33,262 nucleotides of DNA, taken from Cytophagales bacterium (GTDB taxonomy: Bacteria > Bacteroidota > Bacteroidia > Cytophagales > Spirosomataceae). A program made the translations under genes and the position numbers. Location of the stretch: NCBI GenBank assembly GCA_013298865.1, contig JAAFJL010000043.1, positions 1 to 33,262 on the forward strand, in the 5' to 3' direction. Each line of letters starts with the position of its first letter. Within the stretch, counting starts at the first letter, position 1. Positions 15,224-23,043 of the stretch are shown here, piece by piece. The notes under the pieces were generated by a model. The model was not told where the DNA came from. It worked only from the letters and a program-made list of their open reading frames with translations, and made no database searches.

Positions 15224-15493
15224 ATGGCAAAAGAATCAGTAAAAGCAAGAGAAAGAAAGAAAGAAGCAACAGTAGCAAAATATGCTGCTAAGCGTGCAGC
15301 ACTTAAAGCTGCTGGTGATTATCTCGGACTTGATAAACTACCTAAAAATGCTTCTCCTATTCGTTTACACAATCGTTGTAAATTGACGGGTCGTCCAAGA
15401 GGTTATATGCGTAAGTTCGGTATTAACCGTGTTACTTTTCGCCAAATGGCTTCTGACGGTTTGATTCCTGGAGTTACTAAGTCAAGTTGGTAG
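15224..15493 (+). CDS. rpsN: Small ribosomal subunit protein S14, zinc-independent type
   Basis: An 89-residue protein ending [20 protein letters not shown] and [11 protein letters not shown], characteristic of S14. It is the longer type lacking the two CxxC zinc pairs; only one Cys ([10 protein letters not shown]) remains. S14 sits in the 30S head near S3 and S10. The gene lies in the usual place between rplE and rpsH. Confidence 0.97.
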   Translation: MAKESVKARERKKEATVAKYAAKRAALKAAGDYLGLDKLPKNASPIRLHNRCKLTGRPRGYMRKFGINRVTFRQMASDGLIPGVTKSSW

Positions 15494-15534
15494 TATTCCA
15501 AATATATTTTAAGTATCAAACAGTAAAGCCATAG

Positions 15535-15565
15535 TTGCTTTCTAAAATAAAATTCTGTAATTTTG
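15535..15565 (+). promoter_or_regulatory. Internal promoter candidate before rpsH
   Basis: TTG at 15535-15537, 20 nt, then TAATTTTG at 15558-15565, matching TTG-N20-TAnnTTTG with no mismatch in the -7 element. It lies 42 nt before the rpsH ATG. The start of the transcript would fall in a hairpin (TTGCA..CCTTTT/AAAAGG..TGCAA, 15563-15590). It would let rpsH and the genes after it be expressed separately from the front of the cluster. Confidence 0.6.
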
Positions 15566-15606
15566 CAAGCCTTTTCAAAAAAGGGTGCAATCAACTATCC
15601 AAAGCA

Positions 15607-16002
15607 ATGACAGATCCAATAGCAGATTACTTAACTCGATTAAGAAATGCCATCAAAGCACGTCACAGAATCGTAGAAATTCCTGCTTCAAACATCAAAA
15701 AGGAGATGACTAAAGTTCTTTTTGATAAAGGATATATTCAAAACTATAAGTTTGACGATACTACTGTTCAGGGTACAATCAAAATTGCCTTGAAATATAA
15801 TCCAGTAACAAAGCAGTCCGCAATCGTTCGTTTAGAGAGAATCTCTAAGCCTGGCTTGCGTAAATACAAAGGTGCAAAAGAACTTCCAAGAGTATTAAAT
15901 GGTCTTGGAGTGGCAATTATGTCAACATCTAAAGGTGTTATTACTGACAAAGAGGCTCGTGTCCTCAACGTTGGTGGTGAAGTTCTTTGCTTCGTTTATT
16001 AA
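15607..16002 (+). CDS. rpsH: Small ribosomal subunit protein S8
   Basis: A 131-residue protein: [20 protein letters not shown], then a C-terminal domain with [39 protein letters not shown] and the ending GGEVLCFVY. The open frame extends to 15535, but the 24 extra residues cover the promoter and are not S8. S8 binds the central domain of 16S rRNA and in enterobacteria is the spc repressor. The start at 15607 is preceded by an AAAGCA tract. Confidence 0.97.
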   Translation: MTDPIADYLTRLRNAIKARHRIVEIPASNIKKEMTKVLFDKGYIQNYKFDDTTVQGTIKIALKYNPVTKQSAIVRLERISKPGLRKYKGAKELPRVLNGLGVAIMSTSKGVITDKEARVLNVGGEVLCFVY

Positions 16003-16020
16003 TAAAATTTTAATGCTGAA

Positions 16021-16033
16021 AAGAGTATTACTC
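16021..16033 (+). promoter_or_regulatory. Palindromic word upstream of rplF, shared with the rplW leader
   Basis: AAGAGTATTACTC, identical over 13 nt to 9704-9716; it forms AGAGT-ATT-ACTCT with the following T. It ends 21 nt before the rplF ATG. Confidence 0.45.
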
Positions 16034-16054
16034 TTAATTTAAAGCGATACAATT

Positions 16055-16612
16055 ATGTCAAGAGTCGGTAAAAAAATTATTACAATACCATCTGGAGTAA
16101 CAATAGATGTTGCATCGGACAATACTGTAACAGTGAAGGGTTCAAAAGGAGTACTTACTCAGAAAGTAGATACAGATATTTCTGTTGTTATTGAGAACGG
16201 TATATTAGAAGTTAAGCGTCCTACTGAACAAAAGCGTCACAAAGCCTTACACGGTCTTTATCGTGCATTAATCAACAATATGGTTGAGGGTGTAAGTACA
16301 GGTTTCAAAAAAGATTTAGAGATTATCGGTGTTGGTTATAAGGCATCAAATCAAGGAAATATTTTGGAACTATCTTTAGGATATTCTCACTCAATCTTTA
16401 TGGCTATTCCCTCGGAATTGAAAGTTTCTACTTCAATGGACAAAGGACAAAACCCAAAAGTGTTTTTAGAAGGTATTGACAAGCAATTAGTAGGTCAGGT
16501 TGCTGCTAAGATTAAATCTTTGCGTAAAGTTGAACCATACAAAGGAAAAGGTATTCGTTTCATTGGTGAGCAAGTTCGTAGAAAAGCTGGTAAAACTGGT
16601 GGTAAAAAATAA
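16055..16612 (+). CDS. rplF: Large ribosomal subunit protein L6
   Basis: A 185-residue duplicated-fold protein: MSRVGKKIITIPSGVTI, GLYRALINNMVEGVSTGFKK, LEIIGVGYKAS, and the end KPYKGKGIR-type block reading EPYKGKGIRFIGEQVRRKAG. L6 lies at the base of the L7/L12 stalk near the sarcin-ricin loop. The length is normal. Confidence 0.97.
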   Translation: MSRVGKKIITIPSGVTIDVASDNTVTVKGSKGVLTQKVDTDISVVIENGILEVKRPTEQKRHKALHGLYRALINNMVEGVSTGFKKDLEIIGVGYKASNQGNILELSLGYSHSIFMAIPSELKVSTSMDKGQNPKVFLEGIDKQLVGQVAAKIKSLRKVEPYKGKGIRFIGEQVRRKAGKTGGKK

Positions 16613-16661
16613 ATCTTGAAGGGAATTTAATGTATTACCCGATTAGATATACAATACAATC

Positions 16662-16678
16662 GAGGGTCGGAAATCCTC
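16662..16678 (+). promoter_or_regulatory. Hairpin motif GAGG-GTCGGAAAT-CCTC in the rplR leader
   Basis: Same loop GTCGGAAAT as at 14569-14585. The stem is GAGG/CCTC here and GTGG/CCAC there, so one base pair is swapped with pairing kept. It ends 18 nt before the rplR ATG. Confidence 0.55.
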
Positions 16679-16696
16679 AAAAATACTTAGATTATA

Positions 16697-17044
16697 ATGG
16701 CTACTCAGAAAGAACAAAGAAGATTAAGAATTAAGCGGTCAATCAGAGCGAAAATTTCTGGTAATGCTTCAAAACCAAGGCTTACTGTTTTCCGTTCAAA
16801 TACAGGAATTTATGCTCAAATTATTGATGATGTACAAGGTAGCGTTTTAGCTGCAACATCTTCAAGAGAATTAGGCTTAAAAAATGGTAATGTTGAAAAC
16901 GCAAAGCAAGTAGGTATGAAACTGGCAGAGAAAGCCTCAGAAGTGGGTGTTGCATCTGTTGTGTTTGATCGTAACGGATATTTATACCATGGTCGTGTGA
17001 AAGCAATTGCTGAAGGGGCAAGAGAGGGAGGACTTAAGTTTTAA
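16697..17044 (+). CDS. rplR: Large ribosomal subunit protein L18
   Basis: A 115-residue protein with the N-terminal basic region RRLRIKRSIRAKISGNASKP, RLTVFRSNTGIYAQIIDD and the ending FDRNGYLYHGRVKAIAEGAR, REGGLKF. L18 binds 5S rRNA with L5. Its leader shares a loop motif with that of rplE. The length is normal. Confidence 0.98.
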   Translation: MATQKEQRRLRIKRSIRAKISGNASKPRLTVFRSNTGIYAQIIDDVQGSVLAATSSRELGLKNGNVENAKQVGMKLAEKASEVGVASVVFDRNGYLYHGRVKAIAEGAREGGLKF

Positions 17045-17112
17045 TTTAGAGAATTTAGTGATTAACTATATCACTAATTCTTATTATACAAATTTTCAAA
17101 TTAGATATACAA

Positions 17113-17631
17113 ATGTCTCAATTACAAGCAAAACCTTTGAAAACAAGCGAAGGTGATTTGAAGGAAAGAGTAGTAGCTATCAATCGTGTAGCAAAGGTTG
17201 TGAAAGGCGGTCGTCGTTTCAGCTTCTCAGCTATCGTGGTGGTTGGAGACGGTAAGGGTGTCGTTGGTTACGGATTGGGTAAAGCTAATGAAGTAACAGA
17301 TGCAATTGCTAAAGGAATCGAAGATGCTAAGAAAAACCTTTTTCAGGTTGCACTTCTTAAGGCTTCTGTTCCTCATGAACAAATAGGTAAATACTCAGGA
17401 GGTTTTGTGTTGCTTAAACCAGCAGCACCTGGTACGGGAGTTATTGCAGGTGGTGCTATGCGTGCTGTGTTAGAGGCAGCAGGGGTACACGATGTTTTAG
17501 CAAAGTCAAAAGGTTCATCAAATCCGCACAACGTAGTTAAAGCAACAATTGATGCACTCGTTAAGATGAGAAATCCACATACCGTGGCATTTCAAAGAGG
17601 AGTTTCATTGGCAAAAGTATTTAATGGATAA
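17113..17631 (+). CDS. rpsE: Small ribosomal subunit protein S5
   Basis: A 172-residue protein: [60 protein letters not shown] and [19 protein letters not shown] are diagnostic. S5 helps decoding fidelity and mRNA helicase activity of the 30S subunit. The spacer before it carries an AGAATTTAGTGAT/ATCACTAATTCT stem (about 17049-17080, one bulge) and a TTTTCAAATTAG tract. Confidence 0.98.
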   Translation: MSQLQAKPLKTSEGDLKERVVAINRVAKVVKGGRRFSFSAIVVVGDGKGVVGYGLGKANEVTDAIAKGIEDAKKNLFQVALLKASVPHEQIGKYSGGFVLLKPAAPGTGVIAGGAMRAVLEAAGVHDVLAKSKGSSNPHNVVKATIDALVKMRNPHTVAFQRGVSLAKVFNG

Positions 17632-17689
17632 TTTTAGTTAAAGGCATTATAATTATATAAATGTCCTTCGACTTATGACTAACAAAATC

Positions 17690-17869
17690 ATGTCACAGGT
17701 AAAAATTACACAAGTAAAAAGTACAATCAAGCGTCCAGAAGTTCAAAAAAGAACCATCAAAGCGTTAGGTTTAGGAAAACTTAATCGTAGCGTTGTTAAA
17801 GAATTAAATCCTGCAATTCAAGGAATGATTCGTTCTGTACAACACATGATTGTAGTGGAAAATATTTAA
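17690..17869 (+). CDS. rpmD: Large ribosomal subunit protein L30
   Basis: A 59-residue protein: MSQVKITQVKSTIKRPEVQK, then RTIKALGLGKLNRSVVKELN and IQGMIRSVQHMIVVENI. A frame with five more residues (MTNKI) begins at 17675, but the second ATG at 17690 fits the family length and start. It lies between rpsE and rplO as usual. Confidence 0.95.
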   Translation: MSQVKITQVKSTIKRPEVQKRTIKALGLGKLNRSVVKELNPAIQGMIRSVQHMIVVENI

Positions 17870-17948
17870 GAGTTAATTCTTTGAGAATATTTTTGCGAGT
17901 TGCTCTGTTTCAGAGTAGCGTTTAGCCAACAATTTAATTTTACAAACA

Positions 17949-18428
17949 ATGAATTTATCGTCGTTAAAACCTGCTAAAGGTTCAACAAAAACAAGAAAAA
18001 GAGTAGGTCGTGGAGAAGGTTCTGGATTAGGAGGTACTTCAGCTCGTGGAAATAACGGTGCACAATCTCGTTCAGGTTATTCACGCAAGAGCGGTTTTGA
18101 AGGAGGTCAAATGCCATTACAAAGACGTGTTCCTAAATTTGGTTTTAAGAATATCAACAGAATAGATTACAAAGCTATAAATCTTGATAGTTTACAAGAG
18201 CTTTCTGATAAAATTGGTTCACTTGTGATTAATCATGATGTTCTATATACAAATGGACTTATCTCGAAAAAAGATTTAGTGAAAATTTTGAATCGTGGTG
18301 AAGTGAAATCTGCTTTAGAGATTCATGCAAATGGTTTCTCAGCATCTGCTAAAGCTACAATTGAGGCAGCAGGTGGTAAAGTGGTTGTAGTAGAACGCCA
18401 TAAATCAGTTGAGAAAATTACTGAATAA
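17949..18428 (+). CDS. rplO: Large ribosomal subunit protein L15
   Basis: A 159-residue protein with the glycine-rich start LSSLKPAKGSTKTRKRVGRG, GEGSGLGGTSARGNNGAQSR and GGQMPLQRRVPKFGFKNINR. The C-terminal domain ends KATIEAAGGKVVVVERHKS. It is slightly longer than the E. coli protein (144). The spacer before it holds a CTCTG-TTT-CAGAG hairpin at 17903-17915. Confidence 0.97.
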   Translation: MNLSSLKPAKGSTKTRKRVGRGEGSGLGGTSARGNNGAQSRSGYSRKSGFEGGQMPLQRRVPKFGFKNINRIDYKAINLDSLQELSDKIGSLVINHDVLYTNGLISKKDLVKILNRGEVKSALEIHANGFSASAKATIEAAGGKVVVVERHKSVEKITE

Positions 18429-18488
18429 GTAATTTTTCAATGAGTTATTTAAGTGAAATTATTAGATAAAGATAGACAGCCGAAAAAA

Positions 18489-18578
18489 TTAAGTAATCTA
18501 AACTATTTCTGGCAACAGATTTGTAAATAATGAATAAGTTAAATAGCTTCAAGATTATTTTCCTTAACGATTACTTAA
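18489..18578 (+). promoter_or_regulatory. Nested long-range hairpin in the secY leader
   Basis: Perfect arms TTAAGTAATC (18489-18498) and GATTACTTAA (18569-18578) enclose a second perfect pair AAATAAT (18525-18531) / ATTATTT (18554-18560), with a small AAG/CTT inside. The right outer arm ends 9 nt before the secY ATG, so folding could mask the translation start. The spacer is 159 nt, among the longest in the cluster. Confidence 0.5.
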
Positions 18579-18587
18579 ACAGATAGC

Positions 18588-19919
18588 ATGAACAAGTTAA
18601 TTACAACTGTCAAAAACATTTTTTCAATAGAAGAATTGAGAGGTAGAATTCTCAACACTCTTTTGTTTATCACTTTTTTTCGATTAGGTTCTCATATCAT
18701 ATTGCCAGGTTTAAATGCCAATGTGATTTTAGAGAAAGCTCAAAATAGTGGAAACGGAGGTCTTTTAGGACTTTTGAATATGTTTTCAGGTGGAGCATTC
18801 AATAATGCTTCAATTTTCGCCTTGGGTATTATGCCCTATATTTCAGCTTCGATTGCTATTCAGTTATTGACAATAGCATTACCTTACTTCCAAAAAATGC
18901 AAAAAGATGGAGAGTCTGGTAGAAAAAAATTGAATCAAATTACAAGAGTACTCACAATTTTTGTAACTGCAGCTCAAGCGATTACTTACCTGCAAGTTAC
19001 AATTCCTACGGAAGCAATCGTTGTTAGTGCTGGCTGGTTTAGAATTTATGGAGTAATTATTTTGGTAGCAGGTACAATGTTTTGTATGTGGTTAGGCGAA
19101 AAAATTACAGATAAAGGTATTGGTAATGGTATTTCAATGCTGATTATGATTGGTATTGTTTCAAGATTCCCAAGTGCATTAGTTCAAGAAGCAACTTCAA
19201 GAGGAATGTCAGGTTCGTTATTGTTTGTTGCTGAAATTGTAGCATTGTTCTTTGTAGTAATGGGTGCTGTAATGGTAACTCAGGCAGTTCGTAGAATACC
19301 AGTACAATATGCAAAGCAAATAGTGGGTAGTCGTGTTTCAATGAGTGGAGAAAGACAATATCTTCCATTGAAGTTGAATGCTTCGGGCGTTATGCCAATC
19401 ATCTTTGCACAGGCACTGATGTTTATTCCAGGATTAGTCGCACAATCTTTTTCTGATAAAAGTGACTTTGCACGCTCTATTTCTATAGCATTTGGTGATT
19501 TTACAACTTGGCAGTATAATTTATTATTTGCAGTTTTGATTTTAGTATTTACTTTCTTTTATACAGCAATTTCAATAAACCCTGACCAAATTTCTAATGA
19601 TATGAAACGTGGTGGTGGATTTGTACCAGGTGTTAAGCCAGGTGAAGCAACTACTAATTTTATAGCAGAGATATTAGATAGGATCACATTGCCAGGAGCA
19701 GTAATGTTAGCAATCATAGCAATACTGCCAGCCATAGCAAGTTTATTTGGAATTACTCGGAGTTTTGCTTCTTTCTTTGGTGGAACATCTCTTTTAATTT
19801 TAGTAGGGGTAGTTTTAGATACACTTCAACAAATAGAGAGTTATTTACTAATGCGTAAATACGAAGGTTTGATGCAGTCAGGAAGAGTGAAAGGTAGAAA
19901 TGAAGTTGTTGCACAATAA
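18588..19919 (+). CDS. secY: Protein translocase subunit SecY
   Basis: A 443-residue inner-membrane protein with about ten hydrophobic segments. It opens with the amphipathic FSIEELRGRILNTLLFITFF, has the LGIMPYISASIAIQLLT plug-region block, the cytosolic GVKPGEATTNFIAEILDRIT loop and the ending QIESYLLMRKYEGLM. SecY is the channel of the Sec translocon with SecE and SecG. It ends 3 nt before map, so the two are probably coupled. Confidence 0.98.
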   Translation: MNKLITTVKNIFSIEELRGRILNTLLFITFFRLGSHIILPGLNANVILEKAQNSGNGGLLGLLNMFSGGAFNNASIFALGIMPYISASIAIQLLTIALPYFQKMQKDGESGRKKLNQITRVLTIFVTAAQAITYLQVTIPTEAIVVSAGWFRIYGVIILVAGTMFCMWLGEKITDKGIGNGISMLIMIGIVSRFPSALVQEATSRGMSGSLLFVAEIVALFFVVMGAVMVTQAVRRIPVQYAKQIVGSRVSMSGERQYLPLKLNASGVMPIIFAQALMFIPGLVAQSFSDKSDFARSISIAFGDFTTWQYNLLFAVLILVFTFFYTAISINPDQISNDMKRGGGFVPGVKPGEATTNFIAEILDRITLPGAVMLAIIAILPAIASLFGITRSFASFFGGTSLLILVGVVLDTLQQIESYLLMRKYEGLMQSGRVKGRNEVVAQ

Positions 19920-19922
19920 AGA

Positions 19923-20729
19923 ATGATATATCTAAAGACAGAACAAGAATTAGAAGTAATTCGTACAAATGGAGTAATACTTGGTAAGACCCATGCAGAA
20001 GTTGCAAAAGTTATAAAGCCAGGTGTTACAACTAAAGCCTTAGATAAAATAGCTTTTGAATATATTAAAGACAACGAAGCTATTCCCTCCTTCTTAAATT
20101 ATCAGGGGAGTGGTGGAAAGTTTCCTGCTTCTTTGTGTATTTCTGTTAACGATGTGGTTGTTCATGGTTTTCCAAGTAATTATGAAATCAAGGACAGTGA
20201 TATAATATCCATTGATTGTGGTGTTTTCAAAAATGGGTTTCATGCGGATAGTGCTTACACTTATGGTGTGGGAGGTGTTGCCTCAGAAACTCAAAGATTA
20301 TTGAGAACTACAAAAGAATCATTATATCTTGCTATAGAACAAGCAGTAGTTGGAAAAAGAGTTGGAGATATTGGGTTTGCTGTTCAGAACTATTGTGAAA
20401 AATTGGGTTTTACCATTGTTAGAGAATTAGTTGGACATGGTGTAGGAAAGTCTTTACATGAAAGCCCAGAAGTTGCTAATTATGGAAAACGAGGAGATGG
20501 TCCAAAATTGAGAGCTGGAATGGTAATAGCAATTGAACCGATGGTAAATCAAGGAAAGAAGGCTATTCACCAAGAAAGAGATGGTTGGACAATTAGAACT
20601 CAAGATAGAAAGCCTTCTGCTCATTATGAGCATACTGTAGCAATTAAAAATAATAAGCCTGATATTCTTACTACTTTTGAATTTATAGAAGAAGTTTTAA
20701 AAACGTCAGAATACATAGTTAATATTTGA
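19923..20729 (+). CDS. map: Type I methionine aminopeptidase
   Basis: A 268-residue cytosolic metalloenzyme that removes initiator Met. Metal ligands are visible in order: Asp in SIDCGVFKNGFHADSAYTYG (two Asp residues), His in GHGVGKSLHESPEVANYG, Glu in IAIEPMVNQG and Glu in HYEHTVAI. The substrate-pocket His is in CISVNDVVVHGFPS. There is no N-terminal zinc-finger extension. It is 3 nt after secY and 11 nt before infA. Confidence 0.97.
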   Translation: MIYLKTEQELEVIRTNGVILGKTHAEVAKVIKPGVTTKALDKIAFEYIKDNEAIPSFLNYQGSGGKFPASLCISVNDVVVHGFPSNYEIKDSDIISIDCGVFKNGFHADSAYTYGVGGVASETQRLLRTTKESLYLAIEQAVVGKRVGDIGFAVQNYCEKLGFTIVRELVGHGVGKSLHESPEVANYGKRGDGPKLRAGMVIAIEPMVNQGKKAIHQERDGWTIRTQDRKPSAHYEHTVAIKNNKPDILTTFEFIEEVLKTSEYIVNI

Positions 20730-20740
20730 AATAAATATTT

Positions 20741-20959
20741 ATGGCAAAACAGGCCTCAATAGAAGTAGATGGAATAATTTTAGAAGCTCTTTCAAACGCA
20801 ATGTTTAGAGTAGAGTTGGAAAATACCCATCAGGTAATTGCCCATATTTCGGGTAAAATGAGAATGAATTACATTAAAATTTTGCCTGGCGATAAAGTTA
20901 AATTAGAGATGTCTCCTTATGACTTATCTAAGGCAAGAATTGTGTATCGTTATAAATAA
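20741..20959 (+). CDS. infA: Translation initiation factor IF-1
   Basis: A 72-residue OB-fold protein: [60 protein letters not shown] and the ending RYK. IF-1 occupies the 30S A site during initiation. The length is exactly that of the family. It sits in the usual place between map and rpmJ. Confidence 0.98.
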   Translation: MAKQASIEVDGIILEALSNAMFRVELENTHQVIAHISGKMRMNYIKILPGDKVKLEMSPYDLSKARIVYRYK

Positions 20960-21048
20960 ATGGTAGAGTAATTAGGAGTTCTTGTGATACCAAGTATTTA
21001 AGTAATGCTTAGTACAATAATTATTCTTGATTTTTAAAGACAAAAGCA

Positions 21049-21165
21049 ATGAAAGTTAGAGCGTCTATCAAAAAGCGTAGTGCTGAATGTAAAGTTGTTC
21101 GTAGAAACGGAAAACTTTATGTCATCAACAAGAAGAATCCCAAGTTTAAACAAAGACAAGGTTAA
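21049..21165 (+). CDS. rpmJ: Large ribosomal subunit protein L36, zinc-ligand-poor form
   Basis: A 38-residue protein: [20 protein letters not shown], then [18 protein letters not shown]. In zinc-binding L36 the ligands are C11, C14, C27 and H33; here they are S11, C14, N27 and F33, so the zinc site is lost. The fold and length are otherwise standard. It lies 18 nt before rpsM. The start ATG is preceded by AAAGCA. Confidence 0.96.
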   Translation: MKVRASIKKRSAECKVVRRNGKLYVINKKNPKFKQRQG

Positions 21166-21183
21166 TTTTATTTAACATCACTT

Positions 21184-21561
21184 ATGGCAAGAATTGCAGG
21201 GGTTGATATTCCCGACAAAAAAAGAGGTGAAATTGCACTTACTTATATCTATGGAGTAGGTCGTAGTACTGCTCAGAAAATTCTAAAGAAAGCTGAAATT
21301 TCTCTGGATAAGAAAGCTGGTGAATGGAATGACGATGAAGCAAGTGCTATTCGTAACATAATCGCTGGTGAAATCAAAACAGAAGGTGTTTTGCGTTCTG
21401 AAGTTCAATTGAATATTAAGCGATTGATGGACATTGGGTGCTATCGTGGTCTTCGTCACCGTAAGGGTCTTCCATTACGTGGTCAAAGAACTAAAAATAA
21501 TGCTCGTACTCGTAAGGGTAAACGTAAGACAGTTGCTAACAAGAAGAAAGCTACTAAATAA
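21184..21561 (+). CDS. rpsM: Small ribosomal subunit protein S13
   Basis: A 125-residue protein: [39 protein letters not shown] and the C-terminal [32 protein letters not shown]13 bridges the 30S head to the 50S subunit and contacts P-site tRNA through its basic tail. The length is normal. Confidence 0.98.
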   Translation: MARIAGVDIPDKKRGEIALTYIYGVGRSTAQKILKKAEISLDKKAGEWNDDEASAIRNIIAGEIKTEGVLRSEVQLNIKRLMDIGCYRGLRHRKGLPLRGQRTKNNARTRKGKRKTVANKKKATK

Positions 21562-21625
21562 TAGTGGTTAGATAGTTGAGTCAAGATTTTCTAAAACTCA
21601 ATATCACTTTTAAGAAACTAAAAAA

Positions 21626-22021
21626 ATGGCACAAGCTAAACGCAAAGATAAAGCTAAAAAAAGAGTAGTAGTTGTTGAACCTGTCGGACAGGTTCATATC
21701 AGAGCTACATTCAATAACATCATTATCTCAATCACTAACAGTCAAGGTCAAGTAATTTCTTGGGCTTCTGCTGGTAAAATGGGATTCAAAGGCTCAAAGA
21801 AAAACACTCCTTATGCCGCTCAGACTGCTGCAACAAACTGCGTAGCAGTAGCTGTTGAAGCAGGTATGAAAAAGGCAGAGGTTTTTGTAAAAGGACCTGG
21901 TGCTGGACGTGAGTCTGCAATTAGAACGATTTCTAATGCTGGTATTGAAGTGATGTCTATTAAAGATATTACACCATTACCACATAATGGATGTCGCCCT
22001 CCTAAACGTCGTAGAGTATAA
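21626..22021 (+). CDS. rpsK: Small ribosomal subunit protein S11
   Basis: A 131-residue protein with [49 protein letters not shown] and the ending [20 protein letters not shown], diagnostic of S11 on the 30S platform. A stem (TTGAGT/ACTCAA with outer AGTG/CACT) precedes it. A T-tailed hairpin lies 58 nt downstream. Confidence 0.98.
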   Translation: MAQAKRKDKAKKRVVVVEPVGQVHIRATFNNIIISITNSQGQVISWASAGKMGFKGSKKNTPYAAQTAATNCVAVAVEAGMKKAEVFVKGPGAGRESAIRTISNAGIEVMSIKDITPLPHNGCRPPKRRRV

Positions 22022-22078
22022 TCTTTAAGATTATTTTTATCGATAACGAAAGAGATAATTAATATTAAATCAGTTTTG

Positions 22079-22114
22079 ACGAGGGATAATTAGTAATTAT
22101 TATCCTTCGTTTTT
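22079..22114 (+). terminator. T-tailed hairpin between rpsK and rpsD
   Basis: ACGAGGGATAAT (22079-22090) pairs with ATTATCCTTCGT (22099-22110), with one G-T wobble, an 8-nt loop that is itself AT-complementary, and a TTTTT tail (22110-22114). It has the form of an intrinsic terminator inside the cluster, so it would cut or attenuate readthrough into rpsD-rpoA-rplQ. Confidence 0.65.
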
Positions 22115-22131
22115 ATGTTTCATAATTACTT

Positions 22132-22152
22132 CATTGAGAAAGACTCTCAATG
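22132..22152 (+). promoter_or_regulatory. Perfect hairpin in the rpsD leader
   Basis: CATTGAGA (22132-22139) and TCTCAATG (22145-22152) form a perfect 8-bp stem with loop AAGAC, ending 17 nt before the rpsD ATG and 18 nt after the terminator-like hairpin. S4 is a known autogenous repressor in other bacteria, which makes this a candidate site, but no match to a known S4 site is visible. Confidence 0.5.
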
Positions 22153-22169
22153 ACTCAAAAACAATAATA

Positions 22170-22775
22170 ATGGCAAGATACACAGGTCCAAAGTCAAAAA
22201 TTGCTCGTAAGTTTGGAGAACCTATTTTAGGTCCAAGTAAAGCATTAGCTCGTAAAAATTATGCTCCAGGGCAGCATGGAAAAGGTAAAAGAACAAAGCA
22301 ATCAGAATATGCTTTGCAGTTGAAAGAAAAACAAAAGGTGAAATATACTTATGGTATTCTTGAAAAACAATTTGAAAACTTATTCCACAAAGCAGCAGTA
22401 AAAGAAGGAATCACAGGTGCAAACTTAATTAGATTGTGCGAGGCTCGTCTTGATAATACTGTTTTCCGTCTTGGAATTGCACCAACTCGTCGTGCAGCAC
22501 GTCAATTAGTGATTCACAAGCATATCCTTATTGATGGAGAAATCGTTAATATTCCTTCATACTCATTGAAAGCAGGACAATTAATTGGTGTACGTGAAAA
22601 ATCTAAATCATTAGAAACAATTACAGCTTCACTTGCTGGTAGAGCAACCAAGCGTCATAATTGGTTAGAGTGGGATGTTGCTACTATGACTGGTAAATTC
22701 TTAGCACTTCCTGAGAGAGACCAAATTACTGAGAATTTCAACGAGCAAGCAATCGTCGAACTTTACTCAAAGTAA
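22170..22775 (+). CDS. rpsD: Small ribosomal subunit protein S4
   Basis: A 201-residue protein: [60 protein letters not shown] and the S4 RNA-binding domain [39 protein letters not shown] frame starting at 22134 adds 12 residues ([12 protein letters not shown]), but these run through the leader hairpin; the ATG at 22170 gives the family start. The N-terminal Cys cluster of zinc-type S4 is absent. Confidence 0.96.
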   Translation: MARYTGPKSKIARKFGEPILGPSKALARKNYAPGQHGKGKRTKQSEYALQLKEKQKVKYTYGILEKQFENLFHKAAVKEGITGANLIRLCEARLDNTVFRLGIAPTRRAARQLVIHKHILIDGEIVNIPSYSLKAGQLIGVREKSKSLETITASLAGRATKRHNWLEWDVATMTGKFLALPERDQITENFNEQAIVELYSK

Positions 22776-22923
22776 TCATATATTTACTTTGCGAAGGCAA
22801 AGAGTTTACTGCGAAAATACTTTTAGAATTTTATTATATAGATAATCACTCGTTTTTTGTAATTATAAAATGATAATTTGTCAAATGTAAAATGTTCAAA
22901 TTCTGTAATATAGATTTTTATTT

Positions 22924-22953
22924 TTGAAAAGTCAAGATTTATTTGCAATTTTG
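22924..22953 (+). promoter_or_regulatory. Promoter candidate for rpoA
   Basis: TTG at 22924-22926, 19 nt, then CAATTTTG at 22946-22953 (one mismatch to TAnnTTTG). It lies in the 268-nt spacer between rpsD and rpoA, about 90 nt before the rpoA ATG. The spacer also holds CTTTGC-GAAG-GCAAAG (22787-22802) and TTCGTA-AAATA-TACGAA (22983-22999) hairpins. Confidence 0.5.
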
Positions 22954-23043
22954 TATATTAAGTTCTATTAAGCTACTTTATTTTCGTAAAATATACGAAT
23001 ACATAGTTTTCCTTTACATTAAAGACTAATTCAGCTACGAAAT

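Noticed and set aside
15535-15606. N-terminal extension of S8
   Set aside because: It overlaps the candidate promoter, and the residues are not part of the family.
22134-22169. N-terminal extension of S4
   Set aside because: It runs through a perfect leader hairpin; MARYTGPK at 22170 is the family start.
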